From positions 1 to 64,000 of the forward strand of contig JAGWSF010000062.1 of the NCBI GenBank assembly GCA_028876385.1: 64,000 nt of DNA, given 5' to 3'. Positions 27,644 through 36,207 of this stretch are shown one piece after another. Position numbers and translations under genes: made by a program. Numbering within the stretch: the first letter of the stretch is position 1; every line of letters begins with the position of its first letter. This stretch comes from Acidobacteriota bacterium. GTDB taxonomy: Bacteria; Actinomycetota; Acidimicrobiia; Acidimicrobiales; Palsa-688. Below the pieces are notes generated by a model, which saw nothing but the letters and a program-made list of their open reading frames with translations, did no database searches and was not told where the DNA came from.

Positions 27644-28886
27644 GCCGATCACTACCGGTACAGGGCCGCTCAGCGGCGTGAAGGTCGTCGAGCTGGGGGT
27701 CTGGGTGGCGGGGCCCGCGGCGGGCGGGGTCATGGCCGACTGGGGAGCCGACGTGATCAAGATCGAGCCGCCGACGGGCGACCCGGCCCGGACCTTCCGC
27801 CGCATGCTGGGCGGGGATCTCCCGTCGAACCCGGTGTTCGAGCTGGACAACCGCTCCAAGCGCAGCGTCTCGGTGGACCTCTCCAGCGAGGCGGGACGCC
27901 AGGTCGCCTACGACCTGATCGACGGGGCCGACGTCTTCCTGACCAATATCCGCATGGCCGCGCTGGAACGGGCCGGGCTCGGCCCGGAGGTCCTGCGGGC
28001 CCGCAACCCGCGCCTCGTCTACGCCATCCTCACCGGGTACGGCCTGACCGGGCCCGACGCCGGGCGGCCGGCCTACGACATAGCGGCGTTCTGGGCCCGC
28101 AGTGGCGTCGCCGCGTCGCTCACCCCGCCCGGGGGCAACCTGCCGTTCCAGAGGGGGGGCATGGGCGACCACTCCGCCGGGGTGACCATGGCCGGCGCGG
28201 TCAGCGCCGCGCTCTTCGCCCGGGAGCGCACCGGGCGGGGCGAGCTGGTCACCTCGTCGCTGCTGCGCCAGGGCGCCTACACCATCGGCTTCGACGTGAA
28301 CATCGCCCTGATGTGGGGGCTTCCGGTGCGGGTGGGGACGCGGACCACCATGGGGAACCCGGCCATCAACAACTACACCGCGGGCGACGGGCGGCAGTTC
28401 TGGATAGTGGGCCTCGAAGGCGCCCGGCACTGGCCTCCTCTGGCCCGGGCGGTCGGGCATCCGGAGTGGATCGACGACGAGCGTTTCGCCGGGCCGGCCG
28501 AGCGGGCCGCCAACGCAGCCGGGCTCATCGCCGAACTGGACGCCATCTTCGCCACCCGCCCCCTGTCGGAGTGGGCCGAGATATTCGCCACCGAGCCCGA
28601 CTTCTTCTGGGCGCCGGTCCAAACCGTCGACGAGCTCATCGCCGACCCGCAGTTCATCGGGGCCGGCGGTCTGGTGGACGTCCCCGACGAGTCGGGGACC
28701 ATGACCATGGTGGCTTCACCGGCGGACTTCACGGAGCACCCGGCCGGCCCCCGCTACCGGGCCCCCAACCTCGGCGAGCACACCTTCGAGGTGCTGGGCG
28801 ATCTCGGCTACGACCGCGCCCGCATCGACGACCTGGTCGCCGGCGGCGTCGTCTTCACCGAGCAGACGGCGCGCGGGCCGGACTGA
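27642..28886 (+). CDS. Class III CoA-transferase (CaiB/BaiF)
   Basis: Transfers CoA between acyl groups through aspartyl intermediates. The 414 aa protein has KVVELGVWVAGPAAGGVMADWGADVIKIEPP at the N-terminus, the NRSKRSVSVDL block, and the catalytic Asp in RGGMGDHSAGVTMAGAVSAAL. The second domain ends YRAPNLGEHTFEVLGDLGYD, as usual. It starts 9 bases after a TAGAGT -10 box. It heads a three-gene operon with the DUF2236 and kinase-like genes. Acyl donor and acceptor are unknown. Confidence 0.92.
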   Translation: MPITTGTGPLSGVKVVELGVWVAGPAAGGVMADWGADVIKIEPPTGDPARTFRRMLGGDLPSNPVFELDNRSKRSVSVDLSSEAGRQVAYDLIDGADVFLTNIRMAALERAGLGPEVLRARNPRLVYAILTGYGLTGPDAGRPAYDIAAFWARSGVAASLTPPGGNLPFQRGGMGDHSAGVTMAGAVSAALFARERTGRGELVTSSLLRQGAYTIGFDVNIALMWGLPVRVGTRTTMGNPAINNYTAGDGRQFWIVGLEGARHWPPLARAVGHPEWIDDERFAGPAERAANAAGLIAELDAIFATRPLSEWAEIFATEPDFFWAPVQTVDELIADPQFIGAGGLVDVPDESGTMTMVASPADFTEHPAGPRYRAPNLGEHTFEVLGDLGYDRARIDDLVAGGVVFTEQTARGPD

Positions 28887-28891
28887 TCGGC

Positions 28892-29686
28892 ATGGAGCGG
28901 CTGGACGGCCTTGGAGCGGTGCTGGCCGGGCCGGCCAACGTGGTCATGCAGCTCAGCTGGCCTCCCGTCGCCTACGGCGTGCTCGAAAGCAGCGTGGCGT
29001 CGGGACGGCTCGGCGACCATCCGCTAAAACGCTTCCGCACCACCTTCACCTATCTCGCCGTCGCCACCCTCGGCGGTGACGACGAGCGGCGACACATGAG
29101 GTCGGAGGTGGGCCGGGCCCATCAGTCGGTCCGTTCCGGGCCCGGCCACCCGGTGGGCTACGACGCGTTCGACCCGGACCTCCAGCTGTGGGTCGCGGCC
29201 TGCCTGTACCGGGGCGCGGAGGACGTGGCCAGGCGCTTCTTCGGGCCCATGGCCGGCGCCGAAGCCGACGCCTTCTACCGGGACGCCGCAGCCCTCGGCA
29301 CCACATTGCAGGTGCGACCCGAGACGTGGCCGGCGGACCGGGCCGCTTTCGAGGAATACTGGGCCGGCGGTCTGAAGCGGATATCGATCGACCCGAAGGT
29401 CCACCGCTACCTGTGGGATGTGATCACCTCGGGTTTCCTGCCGGCCCCCGCCGGCGCCGTCCACGGGCCGTGGAACCTCTGGCTGACGACCGGGTTCCTG
29501 GCCCCGGAGTTCCGCCTGGCCATGGGCCTCGCATGGTCAGCCGCCGACCAGGCCCGCTTCGACTCCGCCATCGCCGCGATGGCCCTGGCCCGCCGTCTAC
29601 TCCCCGGCCCGGCCCGGCGGTTCCCCCTCAACTGGTTCCTCTGGGACTTCCGGGTGCGGTCCCTCCTGGCCCGACCGGTAGTCTGA
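28892..29686 (+). CDS. DUF2236 (MpaB-like) oxygenase-family protein
   Basis: The 264 aa protein of the oxygenase-MpaB/DUF2236 group is related to latex-clearing heme proteins. It shows an N-terminal MQLSWPPVAYGVLESS, RFRTTFTYLAVATLGGDDERRH (HxxVxG-like region), GYDAFDPDLQLWVAACLY and a tryptophan-rich C-terminus. The open frame begins at 28313 inside the CoA-transferase; I use the ATG at 28892, five bases after the previous stop, where similarity begins. Heme binding and an oxidative role are known for some family members only. Confidence 0.78.
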   Translation: MERLDGLGAVLAGPANVVMQLSWPPVAYGVLESSVASGRLGDHPLKRFRTTFTYLAVATLGGDDERRHMRSEVGRAHQSVRSGPGHPVGYDAFDPDLQLWVAACLYRGAEDVARRFFGPMAGAEADAFYRDAAALGTTLQVRPETWPADRAAFEEYWAGGLKRISIDPKVHRYLWDVITSGFLPAPAGAVHGPWNLWLTTGFLAPEFRLAMGLAWSAADQARFDSAIAAMALARRLLPGPARRFPLNWFLWDFRVRSLLARPVV

Positions 29687-29704
29687 GGCACAGGGGAGGT
29701 GTTC

Positions 29705-30769
29705 ATGGAAGGCGTGTGGGATCCCGACCAGGTCGGGCCCGAATGGATGACCGCGGTGCTCGACGCCGGTGGCGGCCTCGGTGGAGGTCGCGTCACCGCG
29801 GTGGTGGGCACACCCATCGGTACCGGCCAGGTCGGCTGCAACATCCGCTACCAGCTCACCTACGACCGTCCCGGCGGCGGCCCCTCATCGGTCGTGGTCA
29901 AGTTCGCGTCACGTTCGCAGACCAGCCGGGCGGCCGGGGTGCAGACCCTGACCTACGAGACGGAGGTCGCCTTCTACCGCGATCTGGCCACCACTGTGGA
30001 GGTGTGCCGCCCGCACTGCTACTTCGCCGATGTCCAGCCCGGAACGGCCAACGTGGTCCTCGTGCTCGAGGACATCGACGCCGCCCCCGGCGACCAGCTG
30101 GCCGGCTGCACCCCCGACGCGGTGGTGGCGGTGATGGAGCAGGCAGCCCGGCTCCACGGGCCGCGCTGGGCCGATCCCACCCTGCTGGACCTGCCGTGGC
30201 TGGCCGCCAAAGCCGCCGACCCGCCCGACGTCGGAGCCATCGTGGCGCTCCTCTGGCCGGAGTTCTGTCAGCGCTACCGGGCCCAGCTGACCGAGGAGTC
30301 CCTCGAGGTCGGCGAGCGACTGGCCCGGCCCTCTACGTGGCTGTCCGACGACCCCGGGCCGCTCACGGTGTGCCACAGCGATTTCCGCCTGGACAACCTG
30401 CTCTTCGGCGACCCGACCGGAGGTCGTCCCGTCATCGTCGTCGACTGGCAGACGGTGCGCATCGGCCCGGGGGTCTCCGACGTGTCGTACTTCCTGTCGG
30501 CCGCTCTGAACCCCCTCGATCGTCGCCGCGTCGAAGCGGACATGGTGCGGACCTATCACGAGCGGCTGTGTGCCTACGACATCGGCGACTACCCCCTGGA
30601 GCGCTGCTGGCAGGATTACCGCCGGCACAGCTTCTCCGGCTTCTTCATGGCGGTGGCGGCGTCGATGATGGTGGAGCGCACCGAGCGGGGGGACCAGATG
30701 TTCGTGACCATGGCCAACGGCGCAGCCGCTCAGGCCGTGGACCTCGGCGCCACCGAGTTCCTGCGCTGA
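29705..30769 (+). CDS. APH-type phosphotransferase (kinase-fold protein)
   Basis: The 355 aa protein has the aminoglycoside-phosphotransferase/choline-kinase fold: VVVKFASRS (ATP-binding lysine), LEDIDAAPGDQLAG hinge, the catalytic loop VCHSDFRLDNLLFGD and the metal-binding IVVDWQTVRIGPGVSDVSYFL. Proteins like this, often beside acyl-CoA metabolism genes (ACAD10-like kinases), may phosphorylate hydroxylated acids; it is not evidence of antibiotic resistance. The ATG at 29705 is chosen for GGGGAGG seven bases upstream; an in-frame GTG at 29699 is weaker. Confidence 0.83.
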   Translation: MEGVWDPDQVGPEWMTAVLDAGGGLGGGRVTAVVGTPIGTGQVGCNIRYQLTYDRPGGGPSSVVVKFASRSQTSRAAGVQTLTYETEVAFYRDLATTVEVCRPHCYFADVQPGTANVVLVLEDIDAAPGDQLAGCTPDAVVAVMEQAARLHGPRWADPTLLDLPWLAAKAADPPDVGAIVALLWPEFCQRYRAQLTEESLEVGERLARPSTWLSDDPGPLTVCHSDFRLDNLLFGDPTGGRPVIVVDWQTVRIGPGVSDVSYFLSAALNPLDRRRVEADMVRTYHERLCAYDIGDYPLERCWQDYRRHSFSGFFMAVAASMMVERTERGDQMFVTMANGAAAQAVDLGATEFLR

Positions 30770-30803
30770 AGGAGGTGGCGCGGCCCCGGGCCGGCGTTCA
30801 GCG
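30764..30803. terminator. Hairpin shared by convergent genes
   Basis: CGCTGAA (30764-30770) pairs with TTCAGCG (30797-30803), enclosing a second CGGCC/GGCCG stem. The arms cover both stop regions (30769 and 30798). Confidence 0.5.
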
Positions 30804-31910
30804 AAGGGGCGGGTCGACCAGACCGGTTAGTCCGGTCGGGGCGTGGGCCCCGAAGTGCAGCTGCTCGAGCACGCCGATGCCCTCGTGGTCGCCGAGGCGG
30901 GCCCGGCACAGCGACTGCACGTGGATCGAGGACGGTTCGAGCGGGTCGAAGTCCTCCAGGGCGGTGGTCTCCCCCCCGACCTCGAGCTCGCCGTGCAGCG
31001 AGCCGTGGCCCCACTGCGGGTGGGTGTAGCCGATGCCTCTCATCCGGAACGTGTAGAGCGGCTCCAGTTCCAACCGTTGGGGTGCTCCCCCCGCCGAGTT
31101 GAAGGTGAAAGCGGAGCGGCGGGCGACCCGGGTTCCGGGCTTCCAGTCGATCTCGTAGGCGATGTCGGACAGGTGCTCCACGTCGGGCGCGCCTCCCCAG
31201 GTCGGGGCGCCGTCGGCGAGGACCGGGACCCTGAGGCCCTGCTCCAGCCAACGCCGGCCGTCGGCGTACTCGAACATGGCCATGTGGGTGCAGAAGTGCT
31301 CGAAGTGGATGGGAGCCCACAGCCAGAAGACCTGCGGGACCTGCGGCTCGAAGTTGGTGGCCAGCTGGGCGCCCACGCCGCGCTGGCCCCACGACCGGTC
31401 GCGCACACCGTAGGCCTGATCCACCCCGATGGTTCGCCCGGCCGCCCCGATGGACCCCGACCAGTGCCCCCACTGGGTGAGTCGGGTGGAGTCCATGACC
31501 CGGCGGGTCCCCGAGGTGATGGTGTTGCGGGGCTCCTCGACCGCCACGGTGCGGGCCTCGAACATCAGGTCGGCGGTCAGATCGAAATCGTTTGGTTCCA
31601 CCGTAAGCCGGACGGTGCGCAGCGGTTCGATGACCTCCACTGCGAGGGGTCCGACGCGAGTGGCCCGGTCGAGCGGCATGCGCCCGGACGCGAACACCGA
31701 ACGCTGCACCCCGCCGGAGATGACACTGAAGGCGGCGTCGATGACGGCCCGGTTGGGGTAGTGGCCCATGGCCGCGGCGAAGAAGGTGGAGCCGTCCCTG
31801 CTGAAGCCGTTGAAGAAGTAGCGGTCGTAGTGGTTGGGGTCGCCGCTCGACGGGTGGGCGATGGGGTCAGCCGTCTGATGGATCGGGTAGTCGTCGTAGG
31901 GCGTGAGCAC
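30798..31910 (-). CDS. Lipocalin-like (CrtC/AttH-related) protein of unknown function
   Basis: The 370 aa all-beta soluble protein has no signal peptide. A block reading DQAYGVRDRSWGQRG and HPQWGHGSLHGELEVGGE, with many tryptophans, resembles the lipocalin-like fold of hydroxyneurosporene hydratases and DUF7064-type proteins. No catalytic function can be assigned. The GTG at 31910 is preceded by a TAACTT -10 box (31922-31917) with a six-base gap, so it is transcribed alone. It converges with the kinase-like operon and may bind a hydrophobic ligand (inference). Confidence 0.68.
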   Translation of the reverse strand: MLTPYDDYPIHQTADPIAHPSSGDPNHYDRYFFNGFSRDGSTFFAAAMGHYPNRAVIDAAFSVISGGVQRSVFASGRMPLDRATRVGPLAVEVIEPLRTVRLTVEPNDFDLTADLMFEARTVAVEEPRNTITSGTRRVMDSTRLTQWGHWSGSIGAAGRTIGVDQAYGVRDRSWGQRGVGAQLATNFEPQVPQVFWLWAPIHFEHFCTHMAMFEYADGRRWLEQGLRVPVLADGAPTWGGAPDVEHLSDIAYEIDWKPGTRVARRSAFTFNSAGGAPQRLELEPLYTFRMRGIGYTHPQWGHGSLHGELEVGGETTALEDFDPLEPSSIHVQSLCRARLGDHEGIGVLEQLHFGAHAPTGLTGLVDPPLR

Positions 31911-31936
31911 CCGAGAAAGTTAAGCAGAGGCGGGGT

Positions 31937-33220
31937 TCATTCCCGGGTCTCGGCGCACCCCACGGCGTTCCCGCCTCCGTTCTTGATGGCGTAGAGCGCC
32001 ACGTCGGCGGCCCGCAGCAATTGGTCCGGCTCGACCCCGCTGTGGGGATGCACGGCCAGGCCGACCGAGGTCGTCTGATCCCAGTCGGCGATGAGATCGT
32101 TGCGGCACGCTTCGGTGGTGGAGTCGACGATGCTCTGGACGAGTTCCTCGCCGGCGTGGTGGTCGAGGCCGGGGCAGATGAGGAGGAACTCCTCTCCCCC
32201 GATCCGGGCCACCGTGTCGGACCTACGGACCGAGGCCCGCAGGTGGGCGGCGAACTGGACCAGGACGCGGTCCCCGGCGGCGTGGCCGAACTGGTCGTTG
32301 ACCTGCTTGAAGCGGTCGAGGTCGAACCAGGCGATGGTCAGCACGTCCTGGTTGATCCTGGCCAGGGCCACGGCCATGTCGAGTGCCTGCATGGCCTGGC
32401 GGCGGTTGGCGATCCCGGTCAGGGGATCGGTGTGCGCCTCCTCGAGCAGACGGCGTCGGTCCTCGGCCTTGCCGAGCGCCTTACCGATCTGCTCGACCAC
32501 GTCGGTCAGGACCGCCCGATCCGATGCCGGCGCGGTGGCCGACCACCGGGCCGCGATCCGGATCACTCCCCCCTCGACGGTCGTCGTCGCCCATTCGCCC
32601 TCAGGGCGTAGTCCGGCGGCGAGGGAGAAGGGGCTCTCGAGGGCGGTGTGGACGATCTCCAGGGCCACGCCGACCACGTTGGGCAGATAGGCCAGCGCCT
32701 CGACCAGCGCCTGCAGGGTGTCGGGGCTCGGGTCGTCGGCCAGGGCCGTGGTCAGGCGGGCGGTGTCGGCCAGGGCCGCCTGCCGGCGGAGCCGCTCGCT
32801 CTCCACGACGGCCAGCAGGCCGCTCGAGACCTGCTCGGCGACGGCCTCGACGAACTCGGGAGGGCCGAGCTCGGGTGAGTCCAGGGTCAGCACCACCTCA
32901 CCGGACCCGTGGTCGGCCAGCGCCAGCGGGGCGGCGACCGCTGGACCTTCGCCCGGCCCGGCCCGCACGGCCTCCACCGCGGGCAGCCCCTCCACCTCGA
33001 ACCACACCCGGCACGAGCTGACGGGGAGGAACTGCTCCAGGACCTCGACGACCATACCGGCGTAGCTGGCCATGTCCATCCCCGTGCCCGACAGGCGGGC
33101 CAGCTCGAGGAGGCACTCGGTGTGAACGAGGCGGATCATCAAAGCGGCCTGGTCGGATTCCCGGAAGGCTTTGAGCTGGTTGGCTTCACGCTGGGCCAGC
33201 TCCCGCAGAGCGCTCATCAT
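31937..33220 (-). CDS. GAF-type sensor diguanylate cyclase (GGDEF)
   Basis: Makes cyclic di-GMP. The 427 aa protein has an N-terminal GAF-like sensory region (about 20-250) and a C-terminal GGDEF domain with WFDLDRFKQVNDQFGHAAGD, active-site GGEEF (341-345) and an inhibitory RxxD site (RRSD, 332-335) five residues upstream, so product inhibition is likely. No transmembrane segment is seen. Its start overlaps the stop of the upstream HDOD gene by four bases, so the two are translationally coupled. Confidence 0.93.
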   Translation of the reverse strand: MMSALRELAQREANQLKAFRESDQAALMIRLVHTECLLELARLSGTGMDMASYAGMVVEVLEQFLPVSSCRVWFEVEGLPAVEAVRAGPGEGPAVAAPLALADHGSGEVVLTLDSPELGPPEFVEAVAEQVSSGLLAVVESERLRRQAALADTARLTTALADDPSPDTLQALVEALAYLPNVVGVALEIVHTALESPFSLAAGLRPEGEWATTTVEGGVIRIAARWSATAPASDRAVLTDVVEQIGKALGKAEDRRRLLEEAHTDPLTGIANRRQAMQALDMAVALARINQDVLTIAWFDLDRFKQVNDQFGHAAGDRVLVQFAAHLRASVRRSDTVARIGGEEFLLICPGLDHHAGEELVQSIVDSTTEACRNDLIADWDQTTSVGLAVHPHSGVEPDQLLRAADVALYAIKNGGGNAVGCAETRE

Positions 33221-34026
33221 GCCGTCTCAGCCAGGGCCGCCAACCTCTCGTAGCGGCGCTCGGTGTCTCTGATCAGCTTGTCGGGCCGCAGCGGAACCTT
33301 CAGCTCGGCGATCAGGGCGTCGAGGGGCGCGATGGGCTCGGTCGGTGCGACGTCGTCGAGACGCGCCGCCACGGCCTCGCCGATCATCACCACCTGGGTC
33401 AACCGTCCCACCGTGCGCGGCGGGGAATGATGGTCCCGGATGGCCTCGACGAGGCTCTCGGGGAAACCCCAGCGGGCCGCCGCATCGGCGCCGATGTGGG
33501 CGTGGTCGGCGCCGAAGGCCGCTCTCTCCCGGTGGAGCAGCGACGACGGCTCCCGGCGCCGGCCGAGCGCGTCGAAGGCCTCCCGGTCGCCGAAGTGCTG
33601 GACGGCGCTTCCGATGTCGTGGAGTATGCCGACGGTGAACGCCTCGTCGGGCGAGACGCCGAGGGCGGGTGCAGCGGCCGACGCGGCGGCGGCCACCGAC
33701 AGGGCGTGGCCCCAGAAGTCGTGGGGGCCGAGGTCGACGTCGTCACGGAACAGCGGGAAGGCCCCGGCCGCCACGATGGCTCGCACGGTGTGGATGCCGA
33801 GCAGCATGACGGCCCGCTCGACCGACACCGCGGGCTCGCGCCCGGCGTGGGCCGCCGAGTTGGCCAGGCGCAGGATGCGGGTGGACAGGCCGGGGTCGAG
33901 GGACACCACCGTGGCGATGGCGGCCACCGAGGCCTCGGGGTCCTCGACGCTCTCCAGGACGCGCTGGGCCACCAGCGGGCGTACCGGCATCTGACGCAGC
34001 AGATCGTCTATGCGATCCAGAATCAT
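33217..34026 (-). CDS. HDOD-domain signalling protein
   Basis: The 269 aa helical HDOD protein has LLRQMPVRPLVAQRVLESVEDPEASVAAIATVVSLDPGLSTRILRLANSAA, VMLLGIHTVRAIV and TVGILHDIGSAVQ. HDOD domains resemble HD hydrolases but usually lack full catalytic sites and act in signalling scaffolds. The coding frame is open to GTG 34032, but the GATAAT -10 box (34041-34036) ends nine bases before the ATG at 34026, which I use. Coupled to the GGDEF gene, it probably tunes c-di-GMP production in response to an internal cue (inference). Confidence 0.88.
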   Translation of the reverse strand: MILDRIDDLLRQMPVRPLVAQRVLESVEDPEASVAAIATVVSLDPGLSTRILRLANSAAHAGREPAVSVERAVMLLGIHTVRAIVAAGAFPLFRDDVDLGPHDFWGHALSVAAAASAAAPALGVSPDEAFTVGILHDIGSAVQHFGDREAFDALGRRREPSSLLHRERAAFGADHAHIGADAAARWGFPESLVEAIRDHHSPPRTVGRLTQVVMIGEAVAARLDDVAPTEPIAPLDALIAELKVPLRPDKLIRDTERRYERLAALAETA

Positions 34027-34112
34027 CTCCACCTGATTATCGGTGACCTGCCTGCCCGACTACAGCCATTGCCCGCGGCACCGACTCTGCAAATCTCCGG
34101 AACCGTCGCTTT

Positions 34113-34163
34113 CCGGACAAAAAAATGTCCGGTCATGGCCCGACAAGGGCGGTACAAACCGCC
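34113..34163. other. Two hairpins in a 249-base intergenic region
   Basis: CCGGACA (34113-34119), six A, TGTCCGG (34126-34132) forms a perfect seven-base stem. GGCGGT (34148-34153), ACAA, ACCGCC (34158-34163) forms a second. They follow the stop of the minus-strand carbonic anhydrase gene and precede the HDOD gene. They may be a composite terminator for the first gene; I found no gene in 34027-34275 and no known riboswitch pattern. Confidence 0.55.
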
Positions 34164-34275
34164 TGCCCCACCTGGAAGCGACCGTAAGTCACCAACCGCC
34201 CATGGGGCCCATCCGCCCCATTCTCAGAGGTCTCCGACGGCCGGCCACCCCGGCCTCGGCAGCCCCTCGGGCCGG

Positions 34276-34794
34276 TCAGTCGAGGCGGCGCAGACCGGAG
34301 CGGTAACGACCGCAGTTGTCGATGTACATCTGGGCCATCAGAGCTATGGTCTCGGCGCTCGACCGGTCGGGTTTGACGACGGCGGGCACACCCACGGCCA
34401 GGGCCGCAGCCGGTACGACCATGTCGTTGGTCACCACCGCCCCGGCGCCGACCGTGGCGCCGCGGCCGATGACCGCCCGGTGCAGGACGGCCGCTCCCAC
34501 CCCGATCAGGGCCAGGTCCTCGACGGTGCAGCCCTCGAGGTGGGCCAGATGCCCGATCACGACCCGTGCCCCGACGATGGTGTCGAGCTGGGCGGTGGCG
34601 TGCAGGACGGCGCCGTCCTGCACGTTGCTGCCCGCTCCGACGGTGATCGACCCGTAGTCACCCCGGATGACCGCCTGGGGCCATACGCTGGCCCCCGGCC
34701 CGAGCACCACCCGCCCGATCACCGTGGCATCGGGGTGGACGTAGGCCGTCCCGTCGATGTCGGGCACCAGCTCTCCGATTGCGTAGACGGCCAT
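34276..34794 (-). CDS. Gamma-carbonic anhydrase family protein (left-handed beta-helix)
   Basis: The 172 aa hexapeptide-repeat protein is built almost wholly of the gamma-class core: RGDYGSITVGAGSNVQDGAVLH and IGHLAHLEGCTVED. H65 and H82 are in place, but the residue that is normally the third zinc histidine (HGC) is Glu87, with a nearby His85 as a possible substitute. Activity as carbonic anhydrase is therefore uncertain. The ATG at 34794 follows a TAGCGT -10 box (34807-34802) by seven bases; the longer frame to 34869 lies upstream of the promoter. Confidence 0.87.
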   Translation of the reverse strand: MAVYAIGELVPDIDGTAYVHPDATVIGRVVLGPGASVWPQAVIRGDYGSITVGAGSNVQDGAVLHATAQLDTIVGARVVIGHLAHLEGCTVEDLALIGVGAAVLHRAVIGRGATVGAGAVVTNDMVVPAAALAVGVPAVVKPDRSSAETIALMAQMYIDNCGRYRSGLRRLD

Positions 34795-34853
34795 CCCGGC
34801 AACGCTAATCGTCCCGACGACGGGATCACGGCCCTCACCTCTAATCTGAGCCC

Positions 34854-36206
34854 ATGGTCGCCACCGCACCCGCCGCCGATCTGGTCCCCCAGGAGAGGCG
34901 CCTTGTCACCGCCCTCCCCGGCCCCCGCTCCCAGGCTCTGGCCGCCCGCCGGGTGGCGGCGGTGGCACCGGGGGTTTCCTCCACTCTGCCGGTCTATGTG
35001 GAGCGGGCCGGCGGAGCCGTCCTGGTGGACGTCGACGGCAACCACCTGATCGATCTCGGCTCGGGGATCGCCGTCACCAGCGTGGGCCACGCCGTCCCCG
35101 AGGTGGTGGCCGCCGTCGCTGGACAGGCCTCCCGTTTCACCCACACCTGCTTCATGGTCGGACCCTACGAAGGCTACGTGGAGGTCTGCGAGGCCCTGAA
35201 CCGGCTCACCCCCGGGACCCACGACAAGCTCTCGGCGCTGTTCAACTCGGGTGCCGAGGCGGTGGAGAACGCGGTGAAGATCGCCCGACACGCCACCGGA
35301 CGCCAGGCCGTGGTCGTCTTCGACCACGCCTACCACGGGCGGACCAACCTGACGATGGCCCTGACCGCCAAGTCCCACCCCTACAAGCAGGGATTCGGAC
35401 CTTTCGCCCCGGAGATATACCGGGTCCCGATGTCCTATCCGCGGCGCGATCCGGCCGGTATGAGCGGCGCCGAGGCCGCCGCCAGAGCCCTCGGGATGGC
35501 TGAGAAGCAGGTCGGAGCGGGCACCATCGCGGCCGTGCTCATCGAGCCCATCCAGGGTGAGGGGGGCTTCGTCGTGCCCGCACCGGGTTTCCTCGCCGCC
35601 ATCTCGGAGTGGTGCCGGGCCAACGACGTGCTGTTCATCGCCGACGAGGTCCAGACCGGCTTCTGCCGGACGGGAGCGTGGTTCGCCTGCGAGGACGAGG
35701 GCGTGGTTCCCGACCTGATCACCACGGCCAAGGGCATCGCCGCCGGTCTGCCCCTGGCCGGGGTGACCGGCCGGGCCGAGATCATGTCCCACGTCCACGT
35801 GGGAGGCCTGGGCGGCACCTACGGCGGCAATCCCGTGGCCTGCGCCGCCGCCCTGGCGAGTATCTCGGTGATGGAGGACGGCGACCTGGCCGCCCGGGCC
35901 CGGCGGGTGGGCGAAGCTCTCCGGTCGGCGCTCGGCGCTGCGGCCGACCGCCATGACGGCATCGCAGAGGTGCGGGGCCGGGGGGCCATGCAGGCCATCG
36001 AGTTGGTCCGGCCCGGCTCGATCGAGCCCGATCCGCAGGCCGCGGCGGCGGTCGCCGCGGCCTGCCACCGCCAGGGCGTGGTCGTCCTGACCTGCGGGAC
36101 GTGGGGCAACGTGATCAGGCTGCTGCCCCCGCTGACCATCGGCGACGACCTGCTCGCGGAGGGCCTGTCGGTGCTGGTGGGAGCGCTCGACGAGGTCCTC
36201 GGCTGA
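34854..36206 (+). CDS. Class III PLP aminotransferase (4-aminobutyrate aminotransferase-like)
   Basis: The 450 aa fold-type I enzyme has LFNSGAEAVENAVKIAR (phosphate-binding), YHGRTNLTMALTAK, IEPIQGEGGFVVP, ADEVQTGFCRTG (PLP-ring Asp) and the internal aldimine Lys293 in TTAKGIAAGLPLAGV. The set GxEAVENAVK, EPIQGEGG and DEVQTG is that of GabT-type omega-aminotransferases, transferring an amino group from 4-aminobutyrate or another omega-amino acid to 2-oxoglutarate. TAATCT (34842-34847) is six bases before the ATG. It is divergent from the carbonic anhydrase gene and has only one base between its stop and the opposing gene. GabT is likely but not proven. Confidence 0.9.
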   Translation: MVATAPAADLVPQERRLVTALPGPRSQALAARRVAAVAPGVSSTLPVYVERAGGAVLVDVDGNHLIDLGSGIAVTSVGHAVPEVVAAVAGQASRFTHTCFMVGPYEGYVEVCEALNRLTPGTHDKLSALFNSGAEAVENAVKIARHATGRQAVVVFDHAYHGRTNLTMALTAKSHPYKQGFGPFAPEIYRVPMSYPRRDPAGMSGAEAAARALGMAEKQVGAGTIAAVLIEPIQGEGGFVVPAPGFLAAISEWCRANDVLFIADEVQTGFCRTGAWFACEDEGVVPDLITTAKGIAAGLPLAGVTGRAEIMSHVHVGGLGGTYGGNPVACAAALASISVMEDGDLAARARRVGEALRSALGAAADRHDGIAEVRGRGAMQAIELVRPGSIEPDPQAAAAVAAACHRQGVVVLTCGTWGNVIRLLPPLTIGDDLLAEGLSVLVGALDEVLG

Positions 36207-36207
36207 T

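Noticed and set aside
29705-30769. Aminoglycoside resistance gene
   Set aside because: The kinase fold is present, but the context is acyl-CoA metabolism and no specific resistance-enzyme signature is visible.
34027-34275. A known riboswitch, such as c-di-GMP-I, upstream of the HDOD operon
   Set aside because: The conserved bulge and tetraloop sequences are not present, and the HDOD promoter lies downstream of the hairpins.
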